A stretch of 64,000 bases of DNA from assembly GCA_002320005.1 (NCBI GenBank), contig DCJK01000038.1:15038-79037 (forward strand), read 5' to 3'. Shown one piece after another: positions 57,078-64,000 of the stretch (position 1 is the first letter of the stretch; each line of letters begins with the position of its first letter). The notes under the pieces are model-generated. The model worked only from the letters and a program-made list of their open reading frames with translations. It did no database searches and was not told where the DNA came from. Source of the stretch: Firmicutes bacterium UBA1702. GTDB taxonomy: Bacteria > Bacillota > Clostridia > Peptostreptococcales > Anaerovoracaceae. A program made the position numbers and the translations under genes.

Positions 57078-59051
57078 TTACAGCCTGGTTTTGTACTCGA
57101 AAATCTTGTCTCGCAGGCTTGCGGCTCTTTCGAACTGCAGATCTTTGGCGGCCTGCTTCATTTCGGTTTCCAGCTTTCTTATATATTCGGAAAGTTCCTT
57201 CTTTGTCATTTCGGAAGCTTTCTTGTTTTTATAGCTTTCCTCTTCTTCCGCCACGTGGGTCGCTTCAATAACGTCCCTGATGGACTTGCTCACGGACTTA
57301 GGTGTTATTCCATGTTTCTCGTTATATTCCTGCTGAATTTTTCTTCGTCTTTCAGTCTCGCCTATGGCTGCTGCCATAGCCTTGCTTATATTGTCGGCAT
57401 ACATTATTACCTTTCCGTTTACGTTTCTGGCTGCCCTTCCTATGGTCTGGATAAGGGATGTTTCTGTACGCAGAAATCCCTCTTTGTCGGCATCCAGAAT
57501 CGCTACCAGAGAAACCTCCGGAATGTCGAGACCCTCTCTCAGCAGGTTGATGCCTACCAGCACGTCAAACACTCCCATTCTCAGATCCCGGATAATTTCC
57601 ATTCTCTCCAGAGTGTCTATTTCTGAATGGAGGTATCTCACCCTTATATTTACACCCTTAAGGTAATCCGTAAGGCTTTCGGCCATTTTCTTTGTGAGGG
57701 TGGTTATGAAAACTCTTTCTCCTCTTTCGGTTACCTGTTTGATTTCCCCGATGAGATGATCTATCTGTCCTTCCGTAGGCTGAACCTCAATAGGAGGATC
57801 AAGAAGCCCTGTAGGCCTGATGATCTGCTCTGCTGTTATTCCTCCGGACTGTTCCCTTTCGTAGGCTGCCGGAGTGGCGCTTACAAACATTATCTGGTTT
57901 ACAAGCCCGTTGAACTCATCAAATTTGAGAGGTCTGTTGTCCAGGGCAGAAGGAAGTCTGAATCCGTATTCCACAAGGGAGGACTTTCTTGACCGGTCTC
58001 CTTCGTACATTGCACGCAGCTGCGGCAGCATGACATGAGATTCGTCTATCATGATGAGAAAGTCTTTAGGAAAATAGTCGATAAGAGTATACGGTCTGGT
58101 TCCCGGAGGAAGACCGTTGAGATGTCTGGAATAGTTTTCTATTCCTTTGCAGCTGCCTACTTCTCTTAGCATTTCCAGATCATAGCGCGTACGCTGCTCT
58201 ATGCGCTGTGCTTCCAAGAGCTTGCCTCTGGCCTTGAACCATTCAACGCGTTCTATCAGCTCCATATCTATGGTCTTCAGCGCTTCTTCCATCTTCTCCG
58301 GTGAAGTGACATAATGGGACGCTGGATATATGGCGATATGATCTCTTGCGCCTGTAATTTCTCCCGTTACCGGATTCATCTCCCTGATGGTGTCTATTTC
58401 GTCTCCGAAGAGTTCCACTCTTACCGCAGACTCCGAGCCGGCCGGGTATATGTCTATAGTATCACCTCTTACCCTGAAAGTTCCCCGCTCGAAAGCCATA
58501 TCGTTTCGGGTATACTGGATGTCAACCAGTTTCCGCAGAATCTCTCTGCGGCTCTTTTCCATGCCGGGACGCAGGGAGAGCATCTGATTTTCATAGTCAA
58601 AAGGACTTCCCAGACCATATATGCACGAAACGCTGGCCACAATTATTACGTCACGCCGTTCTGCCAGTGAGGCGGTGGCTGAGTGCCTCAGCTTGTCAAT
58701 CTCGTCGTTTATCTGCGAATCCTTTTCGATATATGTGTCAGTGGACGGTACATAAGCCTCCGGCTGATAGTAATCATAGTAGGACACGAAGTATTCCACC
58801 GCGTTCTCCGGGAAAAACTCCTTGAATTCACCGTGAAGCTGTGCGGCCAGAGTCTTGTTGTGACTGATTATAAGCGTAGGCTTCTGTACTTTCTCGATTA
58901 TGTTGGCCATGGTGAAGGTTTTGCCGGATCCGGTAACTCCCATGAGAGTCTGCGCTCTGTTACCAGCCAGTATGCTGTCTGCCAGCCTTTCTATGGCCTG
59001 AGGCTGATCACCGGTAGGGGCATATTCGGAATGAAGTATAAATCTGTCCAC
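57078..59051 (-). CDS. uvrB: Excinuclease ABC subunit B
   Basis: The product has 657 residues from GTG 59051, chosen because AAGGAGG lies just upstream and the protein then starts with DRFILHSEYAPTGDQPQAIE. Walker A TLMGVTGSGKTFTMA, the beta-hairpin region YYDYYQPEAYVP and the C-terminal UVR motif (LQFERAASLRDKIFEYK) are present. UvrB verifies damage and recruits UvrC. A promoter with an overlapping LexA-type site lies upstream. Confidence 0.97.
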   Translation of the reverse strand: MDRFILHSEYAPTGDQPQAIERLADSILAGNRAQTLMGVTGSGKTFTMANIIEKVQKPTLIISHNKTLAAQLHGEFKEFFPENAVEYFVSYYDYYQPEAYVPSTDTYIEKDSQINDEIDKLRHSATASLAERRDVIIVASVSCIYGLGSPFDYENQMLSLRPGMEKSRREILRKLVDIQYTRNDMAFERGTFRVRGDTIDIYPAGSESAVRVELFGDEIDTIREMNPVTGEITGARDHIAIYPASHYVTSPEKMEEALKTIDMELIERVEWFKARGKLLEAQRIEQRTRYDLEMLREVGSCKGIENYSRHLNGLPPGTRPYTLIDYFPKDFLIMIDESHVMLPQLRAMYEGDRSRKSSLVEYGFRLPSALDNRPLKFDEFNGLVNQIMFVSATPAAYEREQSGGITAEQIIRPTGLLDPPIEVQPTEGQIDHLIGEIKQVTERGERVFITTLTKKMAESLTDYLKGVNIRVRYLHSEIDTLERMEIIRDLRMGVFDVLVGINLLREGLDIPEVSLVAILDADKEGFLRTETSLIQTIGRAARNVNGKVIMYADNISKAMAAAIGETERRRKIQQEYNEKHGITPKSVSKSIRDVIEATHVAEEEESYKNKKASEMTKKELSEYIRKLETEMKQAAKDLQFERAASLRDKIFEYKTRL

Positions 59052-59096
59052 TGTAACCCTCCTTATCACCTTACCCTTGCGGATAATTATGCTCCT

Positions 59097-59136
59097 ATTA
59101 TACCACACCTTTTATAGCTGTGCAAACAGATGTTCT
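59097..59136 (-). promoter_or_regulatory. uvrB promoter with LexA-type SOS box
   Basis: TTGCAC (59125-59120), a 17-base spacer and TATAAT (59102-59097) read on the minus strand. AGAACATCTGTTTG (59136-59123) matches GAAC-N4-GTTC at seven of eight positions and covers the -35. LexA binding there would block the promoter until DNA damage. Confidence 0.75.
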
Positions 59137-59153
59137 GTTCTTGTTCAAAGTCA

Positions 59154-59198
59154 AAAATTCCCGAAGGATGGACTTTCATCCAACTCATCGGGAATTTT
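59154..59198. terminator. Terminator upstream of uvrB
   Basis: AAAATTCCCGA and TCGGGAATTTT pair, with an inner GGATG/CATCC stem. It closes transcription from the cyclodeaminase side before the uvrB promoter. Confidence 0.8.
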
Positions 59199-59220
59199 CC
59201 ATATCTTTTTCATATAGAGT

Positions 59221-59323
59221 TCAGCTGCAGCTTTCCACTATGTCAGCCAGTATCCTGAGGCCTTTTTCACGATCCGGCAGATCAGCGTAAGCATAAGAAA
59301 TTCTTACGGCATTGCTCCTGGTT
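59221..59323 (-). pseudogene. Aminotransferase C-terminal stump
   Basis: Directly after the cyclodeaminase stop, another frame reads TRSNAVRISYAYADLPDREK and then GLRILADIVESCS before TGA. This is the typical end of class I/II aminotransferases. No start or ribosome site is present. It is a remnant of about 35 codons. Confidence 0.6.
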
Positions 59324-60322
59324 TTAAGCTTCTCCTTTTAAGAATTCAAAATAAGTTCCCCTGCCTTTATCTCTGGCCGTCTCATATACCTTCATGGCAG
59401 TCACATTGTCCTGAATTCCCATTCCCGTAGTATCAAAGATGGTTATTTCCTCATAGCTTTCGCGTCCAGCCTTTTCTCCTGTAAGGAGCTGACCGATTTC
59501 ACAATATATATCTTCCTGCTTTATCACACCAGCCATAAGCGGATTTCGGGTTTCGCCTCTGCTTATACATTGAGCAATACTGTCATTGACAATCTTCGCT
59601 CCGGCAAAGATTTCGGGATCCCATTCATTCTTTCCGTCCATATCAGCACCTACGGCTACTATGTGCATACCGGGTTTTACAAGCTCTGCCGGCACCAGAA
59701 AATCCTTGGACGGTGTGGTGGAGATGGCTATGTCCGCATCTTCCATGGCTTCTTCAACAGTCTGACAGATTATAACCTTCACTCCGGTTTCTTTTTCTAC
59801 ATCTGCTTTATACTGAGGCAGTTCTTCCGGATACGGACTGAAGACCTTAACGGTCTGTATGTCTCTTACCTGGCACAGTCCGTAAATCTGCATTCTGGCC
59901 TGTCCTCCGCCGCCTATTACGGCTACAGTCTTTGAATCCTTTCGTGAGAGCAGTTCCGATGAAATCGCTCCTGCTGCTCCTGTTCTGATTCCCGTTATAA
60001 GGCTGCCGTCCATAACGCACAGAGGTGCACCTGTCTTTCCGTCGAAAATTTCAATAAGCCCTATCATAGTAGGCAGATCATTTTCTTTTCCGTTATCATA
60101 AAAGCCTGAAGCCACCTTTACGGAAACGCTTTCGTTAAGAGCATTGTAACAGGATTTAATGTCTGTCTCCCCATTGTTATGAGGCATTTCCATAGACACT
60201 ATGTCAGGCTGCTGAACCTTTCCTTTCTGAAATGCAACATAGCCTTCTTTCACAGCTTCTATGACCTCTTTCATGGACAAGGTGCGTCCCACGTCATCCA
60301 TGCTCAGCAGTAATGTCTTCAT
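59324..60322 (-). CDS. Ornithine cyclodeaminase/mu-crystallin family protein
   Basis: The 332-residue protein has the family's substrate region (SLITGIRTGAAGAISSELLS) and an NAD-binding Rossmann motif (VAVIGGGGQARMQIYGL). Members convert ornithine to proline or reduce imino acids and ketimines. Arginase lies 1.7 kb away on the same strand, which would supply ornithine, but the substrate is not certain. The start overlaps the flavoprotein stop (ATGA), so the two are coupled. Confidence 0.88.
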   Translation of the reverse strand: MKTLLLSMDDVGRTLSMKEVIEAVKEGYVAFQKGKVQQPDIVSMEMPHNNGETDIKSCYNALNESVSVKVASGFYDNGKENDLPTMIGLIEIFDGKTGAPLCVMDGSLITGIRTGAAGAISSELLSRKDSKTVAVIGGGGQARMQIYGLCQVRDIQTVKVFSPYPEELPQYKADVEKETGVKVIICQTVEEAMEDADIAISTTPSKDFLVPAELVKPGMHIVAVGADMDGKNEWDPEIFAGAKIVNDSIAQCISRGETRNPLMAGVIKQEDIYCEIGQLLTGEKAGRESYEEITIFDTTGMGIQDNVTAMKVYETARDKGRGTYFEFLKGEA

Positions 60323-60858
60323 TTTCCCACCTCTTTTCCAAGTTCGCGGGCTCTGGCAGGGAACTCAGTCTTCTTGACATCTTCGGCTGTTGAGCATCCA
60401 AGAGCCGCAACCAAACCAGCCGGCTCCCATCCGAAATATCCTGCCATTGCTTTGAAGTTATACACAATTCCCTTTATTGTATCCATGGTATCATCACCCA
60501 TAGACAGAAGCAGTGCTGTCTTTTTGGGTCCTTTCATTCTCTCATCCTTTGCAAAGAACCTGTCGATAACTATCTTCAGCTGTCCGCATATATCATTGTA
60601 ATAAACAGGTGAAGCAAATACAACCGCATCAGAATCAATGATATTGTCGCAGAGCTCTTCTATATCGTCATTCCGAACACAGTTTCCTCCGTTCTCGAGG
60701 CATGTCTCACATGCCATGCATGGGTTTACATTGCGAAAAGCCGCATCAAAACGGTAAATGCTGTGTCCCTGCGATTCAGCACCCTTTATGAACTCATTTA
60801 CCAGAACTGCAGAGGTACCCTCTTTGTGGGGACTTCCGCTTATGATTGTAATTTTCAT
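60319..60858 (-). CDS. NADPH-dependent FMN reductase-like flavoprotein
   Basis: The 179-residue protein starts KITIISGSPHKEGTSAVLVN, the flavodoxin-fold FMN loop, followed by a cysteine cluster CMACETCLENGGNC and VVFASPVYYNDICGQLKIVI. This is the iron-sulphur flavoprotein-like branch of the NADPH-FMN reductases. AAGAGGTG precedes ATG 60858. The physiological electron acceptor is unknown. It is coupled to the cyclodeaminase-like gene. Confidence 0.88.
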   Translation of the reverse strand: MKITIISGSPHKEGTSAVLVNEFIKGAESQGHSIYRFDAAFRNVNPCMACETCLENGGNCVRNDDIEELCDNIIDSDAVVFASPVYYNDICGQLKIVIDRFFAKDERMKGPKKTALLLSMGDDTMDTIKGIVYNFKAMAGYFGWEPAGLVAALGCSTAEDVKKTEFPARARELGKEVGK

Positions 60859-60882
60859 CGTTTACACCTCTTTACCTTGTTG

Positions 60883-61071
60883 CTATTTTGCAAATCCGTT
60901 TTCAATCAGGAACTCTTCGAATTTTTCCAGAGCTTCGGGAACGCCCTTGCGTCCGTAGCCCATTCTGAAATATTGTCCCTCAATGCCGTAAATATCAGCA
61001 GGAAGAAGCAGTACGCCCTTCTTGTCCACAGCCATCTGGCAGAAGTCCTTGACAGCCATACCCGGAAGCAT
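60883..61071 (-). pseudogene. Aminotransferase C-terminal fragment
   Basis: The frame encodes KKGVLLLPADIYGIEGQYFR, then MGYGRKGVPEALEKFEEFL, the end of a class I/II aminotransferase. It begins right behind the radical SAM stop with no ribosome site. About 60 codons of some 380 remain. It is a different subfamily from the stump at 59221. Confidence 0.7.
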
Positions 61072-61082
61072 CTTGTTATAAG

Positions 61083-61988
61083 CTACAGGTGCTGTCGCCG
61101 GAAGGTCTTTCTGAAAAGTTCCTCATCCATATCTTCAATATCTTCTTCGATACTTTTTATCATCCTGTCCCTGTCTTTTCCCATGTATCCCGCAAGAGGA
61201 GTGGAGTTGAGAACGTGGCTGGCCCACAGATACATATCGTCCAATATCACATTCTCCAGAATTATTTTTTCCTCTGTAAGAATTTCTTTTTCACCGGCCT
61301 CTTCAAATCTGCCCTCTTTAACATCTTTTTCAAGGTCGCTTCCCGGAAATACGGAAAGCGTTGTAAGTCTCGTCACCTTAGGCTTGATCCTGTTAATCAG
61401 CTTTGCAGCTGCTTCCCCGCTCTCTGCACCTCTGCCTTTTCCGGCAAGTCCAAGTATCATTAGAGCATTATGGTTTATTCCGGCACGATTAAGCCTTTCG
61501 GCCTGAGTAATGCTGTCGGCAAGATCACTTCCTTTGTTCATTTTACTCAATACATCATCCAGGCCTGTCTCATAGCCGATATACAGATCATTCACACCCA
61601 GAGCTCTCAGTTTCAGAAGTTCATCATCAGTCTTGGTCTGAATGCTTCTTACGGCTGCGTACATTGTGAAAGTCTCTATCTGAGGCATATACTGCCGTAT
61701 GAGTTTAACCTTTTCTTCCAGTCTGTCGGCGGAAAGAGAAAAAACATCCCCGTCCATAAGAAATATTCTTTGTACAGGTCTCTGATATATATCAGCCACC
61801 CTTTTCCCTTCCCGGAGATTGTACCTTACGATATCTTCATCTATCATATGGAAGCTTTTGTCGCGGTACATATTACAGAATCTGCACTTGTTATGCGTGC
61901 ATCCTGCTGTCACCTGCAGGAGAAAGGTTTTTGCCTCCAGAGGAGGTCTGTACAGTGTTCCTTCCGTTTTCATCATATCCATGTTCAT
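61083..61988 (-). CDS. Radical SAM protein
   Basis: The 301-residue protein has the iron-sulphur cysteines in TAGCTHNKCRFCNMYRDKSF (C-x4-C-x2-C) and a partial TIM barrel with LGVNDLYIGYETGLDDVL. The spacing is one longer than the usual CxxxCxxC. The reaction is not known. GAGGTG precedes ATG 61988. It starts 85 bases beyond the arginase stop, after a strong terminator, and a broken aminotransferase follows it. Confidence 0.88.
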   Translation of the reverse strand: MNMDMMKTEGTLYRPPLEAKTFLLQVTAGCTHNKCRFCNMYRDKSFHMIDEDIVRYNLREGKRVADIYQRPVQRIFLMDGDVFSLSADRLEEKVKLIRQYMPQIETFTMYAAVRSIQTKTDDELLKLRALGVNDLYIGYETGLDDVLSKMNKGSDLADSITQAERLNRAGINHNALMILGLAGKGRGAESGEAAAKLINRIKPKVTRLTTLSVFPGSDLEKDVKEGRFEEAGEKEILTEEKIILENVILDDMYLWASHVLNSTPLAGYMGKDRDRMIKSIEEDIEDMDEELFRKTFRRQHL

Positions 61989-62012
61989 AGCAGCACCTCA
62001 GTAATACAAAAA

Positions 62013-62052
62013 ATCCAAAGCCGCGCGCTTTATAGGAGTGTCGGCTTTGGAT
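62013..62052 (-). terminator. Terminator after arginase
   Basis: ATCCAAAGCCG and CGGCTTTGGAT form an 11-bp stem, followed on the minus strand by TTTTTTGTATT. Confidence 0.85.
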
Positions 62053-62073
62053 CTGCTGTTTAAATATCTGAAA

Positions 62074-62961
62074 TCAGTATACAACCTTGCCCAGCATTGA
62101 AAGGATCAGTTCCATTGCCAGTTCTCCGGTCTTGTTTTTGATGTCCAGCATCGGATTTACCTCAACCATATCGAAAGCAAGCACCTTGCCTGAAGTGTAC
62201 AGTGTCTCAACCAGGTAGAAAGCTTCTCTGAGTGTAAGCCCGCTATGTACAATAGTGCCTGTTCCCGGCGCCGATTCAGGAGTTATAGAGTCTATGTCGA
62301 AACTTACGTGAATGCCTTCAGTTCCATCTGAAGCGATTTTTATAGCTTCATCAATTACCGCAGGCATTCCCATTCTGTCAATGTCTGCTATAGAAAACAC
62401 TGTAACTCCGTGTTCTTTCATTCGGATTCTCTCAAGTTCATCAACGTCTCTTGCCGCAATCTGAACACAGTTCTTTGTGTCTGCAAATACCGGCTCCTGT
62501 CCGAAGTCCACCATTATGTCAGGGCCTGCGCCGCATACTGCAGAAAACGGCATTCCATGCATATTGCCTGACGGAGATGATTCAGGATCGTTCCAGTCAC
62601 CATGAGCATCCACCCAGATAATTCCGATATTTTTGTAATGCTTTGCCGTAGCTGAAATGCTTCCGGCTGCTATGCTGTGGTCTCCTCCCAGGACGATAGG
62701 AAAAGCTCCCTCTTCCAGGGTCTTGGTCACCTCATGGTACAGTTTTTCATTGATGTCGTGAACCTGTTCATAGCATCTCATGCTGTCACAGGTTTTGCCC
62801 TCAGCCATAGGAATGAGATCACCCTTGTCCCGGCATTCCATACCCAGTTTGCGTATACCGTCAACCACACCGGCATACCTGATTGCTGCAGGACCCATAT
62901 TAACACCGCGAGTGCCGGCTCCCATGTCCATCTGTACTCCGATTAAATCGACTCTTTTCAT
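62074..62961 (-). CDS. rocF: Arginase
   Basis: The 295-residue protein has the metal-binding motifs of the arginase family: VLGGDHSIAAGS, WVDAHGDWNDPESSPSGNMH and SFDIDSITPESAPGTGT. The N-terminal MDMGAGTRGVNMGPAAIRYA is arginase-like. It splits arginine to ornithine and urea using two manganese ions. It lies behind the LysR gene on the same strand with a 66-bp gap, and has its own terminator. Confidence 0.92.
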   Translation of the reverse strand: MKRVDLIGVQMDMGAGTRGVNMGPAAIRYAGVVDGIRKLGMECRDKGDLIPMAEGKTCDSMRCYEQVHDINEKLYHEVTKTLEEGAFPIVLGGDHSIAAGSISATAKHYKNIGIIWVDAHGDWNDPESSPSGNMHGMPFSAVCGAGPDIMVDFGQEPVFADTKNCVQIAARDVDELERIRMKEHGVTVFSIADIDRMGMPAVIDEAIKIASDGTEGIHVSFDIDSITPESAPGTGTIVHSGLTLREAFYLVETLYTSGKVLAFDMVEVNPMLDIKNKTGELAMELILSMLGKVVY

Positions 62962-63027
62962 TGTTTTAATCTCCTTTACAATATATCAATCAATATCAAT
63001 CGTTATAATTATATCATAGTCTTTTAT

Positions 63028-63897
63028 TTAAGGCAATTCGTCAAGCCTCCTTTTTACCAGCTGTATAAATCTCCTGCTGGCTACAGGAAGGCTGTCTTTA
63101 TCCTTATAACATATTGCCAGAGTCCTCTTAAGCGGCGGATCCAGAGGCCGTATGGCTATGTTGTAATTGGTCCTTTGGAGTATCAGTTCTGCCAGTATGC
63201 TCACACCCAGACCGGCTTCCACCATGGTCATTATGGCATAGTCATCATGAACGGTATACCTTACATCCGGTACAGCCCCTATGGCCTCAAAAGCTTCCAT
63301 GGACTCATGATAATGGCCTTCTTTTACAAGTATATACGGCTCTTTTGCCAGTAATTCCATAGGAACCACATCCATCTGCGCAAGAGGATGGTTTTGAGGA
63401 AGAACTGCCAGAAGCGCCCCTTCCTTCTGTGCCGTAATTTCAAGCCCGGATGCTACTGACGGTGTCATAAATCCAAAATCTACCGCTCCTGTCTTAATCC
63501 ATTCCTGAATAAGACTGTAATCGCCCTGATTTATTACAAACTCCACTTTAGGATATTTCTCATTGAATTCTTTCAGTAAAGAAGGCATCCAATGGGCCGT
63601 GATACTGCTCATGGCACCCATCCTTATTATTCCTGTATCCAGACCTTTGATATCTTTGGCTTTCTCTTCCATGGCAAAATACCTGTAAATCATCTGCTCT
63701 ATGTATGGATAAAGCTCGCTTCCTTCATGGGTCAGCACTGCTCCGCTTCTGGACCGGCTCAGCAGCTTTATGGAAAGTTCTTTTTCCAGAGAAGCTATCA
63801 TCTGGCTTATTCCGGACTGAGTATATCCCAGAAACTCGGCAGCCTTTGAAAAACTACCCATTTCAACAATTTTCTGCAGTGCAAGGTATCTTTGCAT
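63028..63897 (-). CDS. LysR family transcription regulator
   Basis: The 289-residue protein has an N-terminal winged helix (GSFSKAAEFLGYTQSGISQM) and a C-terminal periplasmic-binding-protein-like effector domain. LysR proteins often control neighbouring metabolic genes; arginase directly downstream is the obvious candidate, which is inference. GGAGG precedes ATG 63897, and AT-rich DNA with several TATA-like boxes fills the right edge of the window. Confidence 0.92.
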   Translation of the reverse strand: MQRYLALQKIVEMGSFSKAAEFLGYTQSGISQMIASLEKELSIKLLSRSRSGAVLTHEGSELYPYIEQMIYRYFAMEEKAKDIKGLDTGIIRMGAMSSITAHWMPSLLKEFNEKYPKVEFVINQGDYSLIQEWIKTGAVDFGFMTPSVASGLEITAQKEGALLAVLPQNHPLAQMDVVPMELLAKEPYILVKEGHYHESMEAFEAIGAVPDVRYTVHDDYAIMTMVEAGLGVSILAELILQRTNYNIAIRPLDPPLKRTLAICYKDKDSLPVASRRFIQLVKRRLDELP

Positions 63898-64000
63898 AGT
63901 GCCTCCTCCTCTCTTTCCTTTATTCTGATTTTAATGTTTGTCTCATGGAGTTGTCAATATTATATATAAGTTTTTCTAATAATAACATTATATATTTTTG

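Noticed and set aside
60883..61071. Independent 62-residue gene
   Set aside because: No ribosome site, and the sequence is just the tail of an aminotransferase.

Overview
The window looks like a chromosome segment of a moderately AT-rich Gram-positive anaerobe (Firmicutes, class Clostridia; genus not determinable by eye). The signs are strong AGGAGG ribosome sites, sigma-A type promoters, a Tn1549-like conjugative element, a VaFE-repeat surface protein with an IPKTG sorting motif, and housekeeping genes of clostridial type. About 46.8 kb is mobile DNA, almost all read on the minus strand. It abuts the 3' end of the tmRNA gene at 46871, and from there to 64000 the sequence is ordinary chromosome. 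No tRNA genes, rRNA genes or CRISPR array were seen.

Positions 1-9136 hold a type I restriction-modification locus: hsdM, an hsdS 5' half, an inverted hsdS 3' half, a tyrosine recombinase, a second complete hsdS, a TIR-like gene and hsdR. The start of a probable McrB-like gene follows at the left edge. Four copies of a 14-bp core (AAACAATAATTTAG) flank the two hsdS 3' halves as inverted pairs, so this is an invertible, phase-variable specificity locus. In the orientation sequenced, the hsdS directly behind hsdM is cut to a half-subunit, and one inversion would restore a full gene of about 425 codons.

Positions 9400-24935 are the transfer and processing module of a Tn1549-type integrative conjugative element (ICE): lysozyme/M23 hydrolase, VirB4, PrgI, DUF5688, TrbL/VirB6, a pilin-like protein, VirD4, PcfB, relaxase, MobC, a probable oriT, DUF3846, a Toprim primase-like protein and a YdbC-like protein. 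Two AT-rich cargo genes with their own promoter sit between the pilin-like and TrbL genes. Positions 25004-35285 carry cargo, then RadC, a group of overlapping small genes, a large adhesin, and ParB/ParA. Positions 35406-40993 are a second cargo block (hydrolase, UvrD-type helicase with nuclease and zinc-finger parts, Pif1-type helicase).

Positions 41082-46045 are a decayed second copy of the same ICE backbone in the same order (primase 5' stump, YdbC, cargo, broken RadC, parB and parA fragments). Its cargo is a RecQ helicase fused to a phosphoribosyltransferase, overlapping a DprA-like gene. Two ICEs of one family therefore seem to have accumulated beside ssrA, with defence-like cargo in equivalent slots: YdbC-RadC, and upstream of parA. 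Many element genes are preceded by a hairpin plus U-tract just before the ribosome site, usually with TACATGCC on its 5' side. This suggests a shared leader-terminator control.

Positions 46871-64000 hold ssrA, smpB, an S26-like protein, lepB and a pseudouridine synthase; some small unknown genes; class II aldolase; a papain-like protein; a uvrB-uvrA-pncB operon behind an SOS-type promoter; an ornithine cyclodeaminase-like gene with a flavoprotein gene, flanked by two aminotransferase stumps; a radical SAM gene; arginase; and a LysR regulator.
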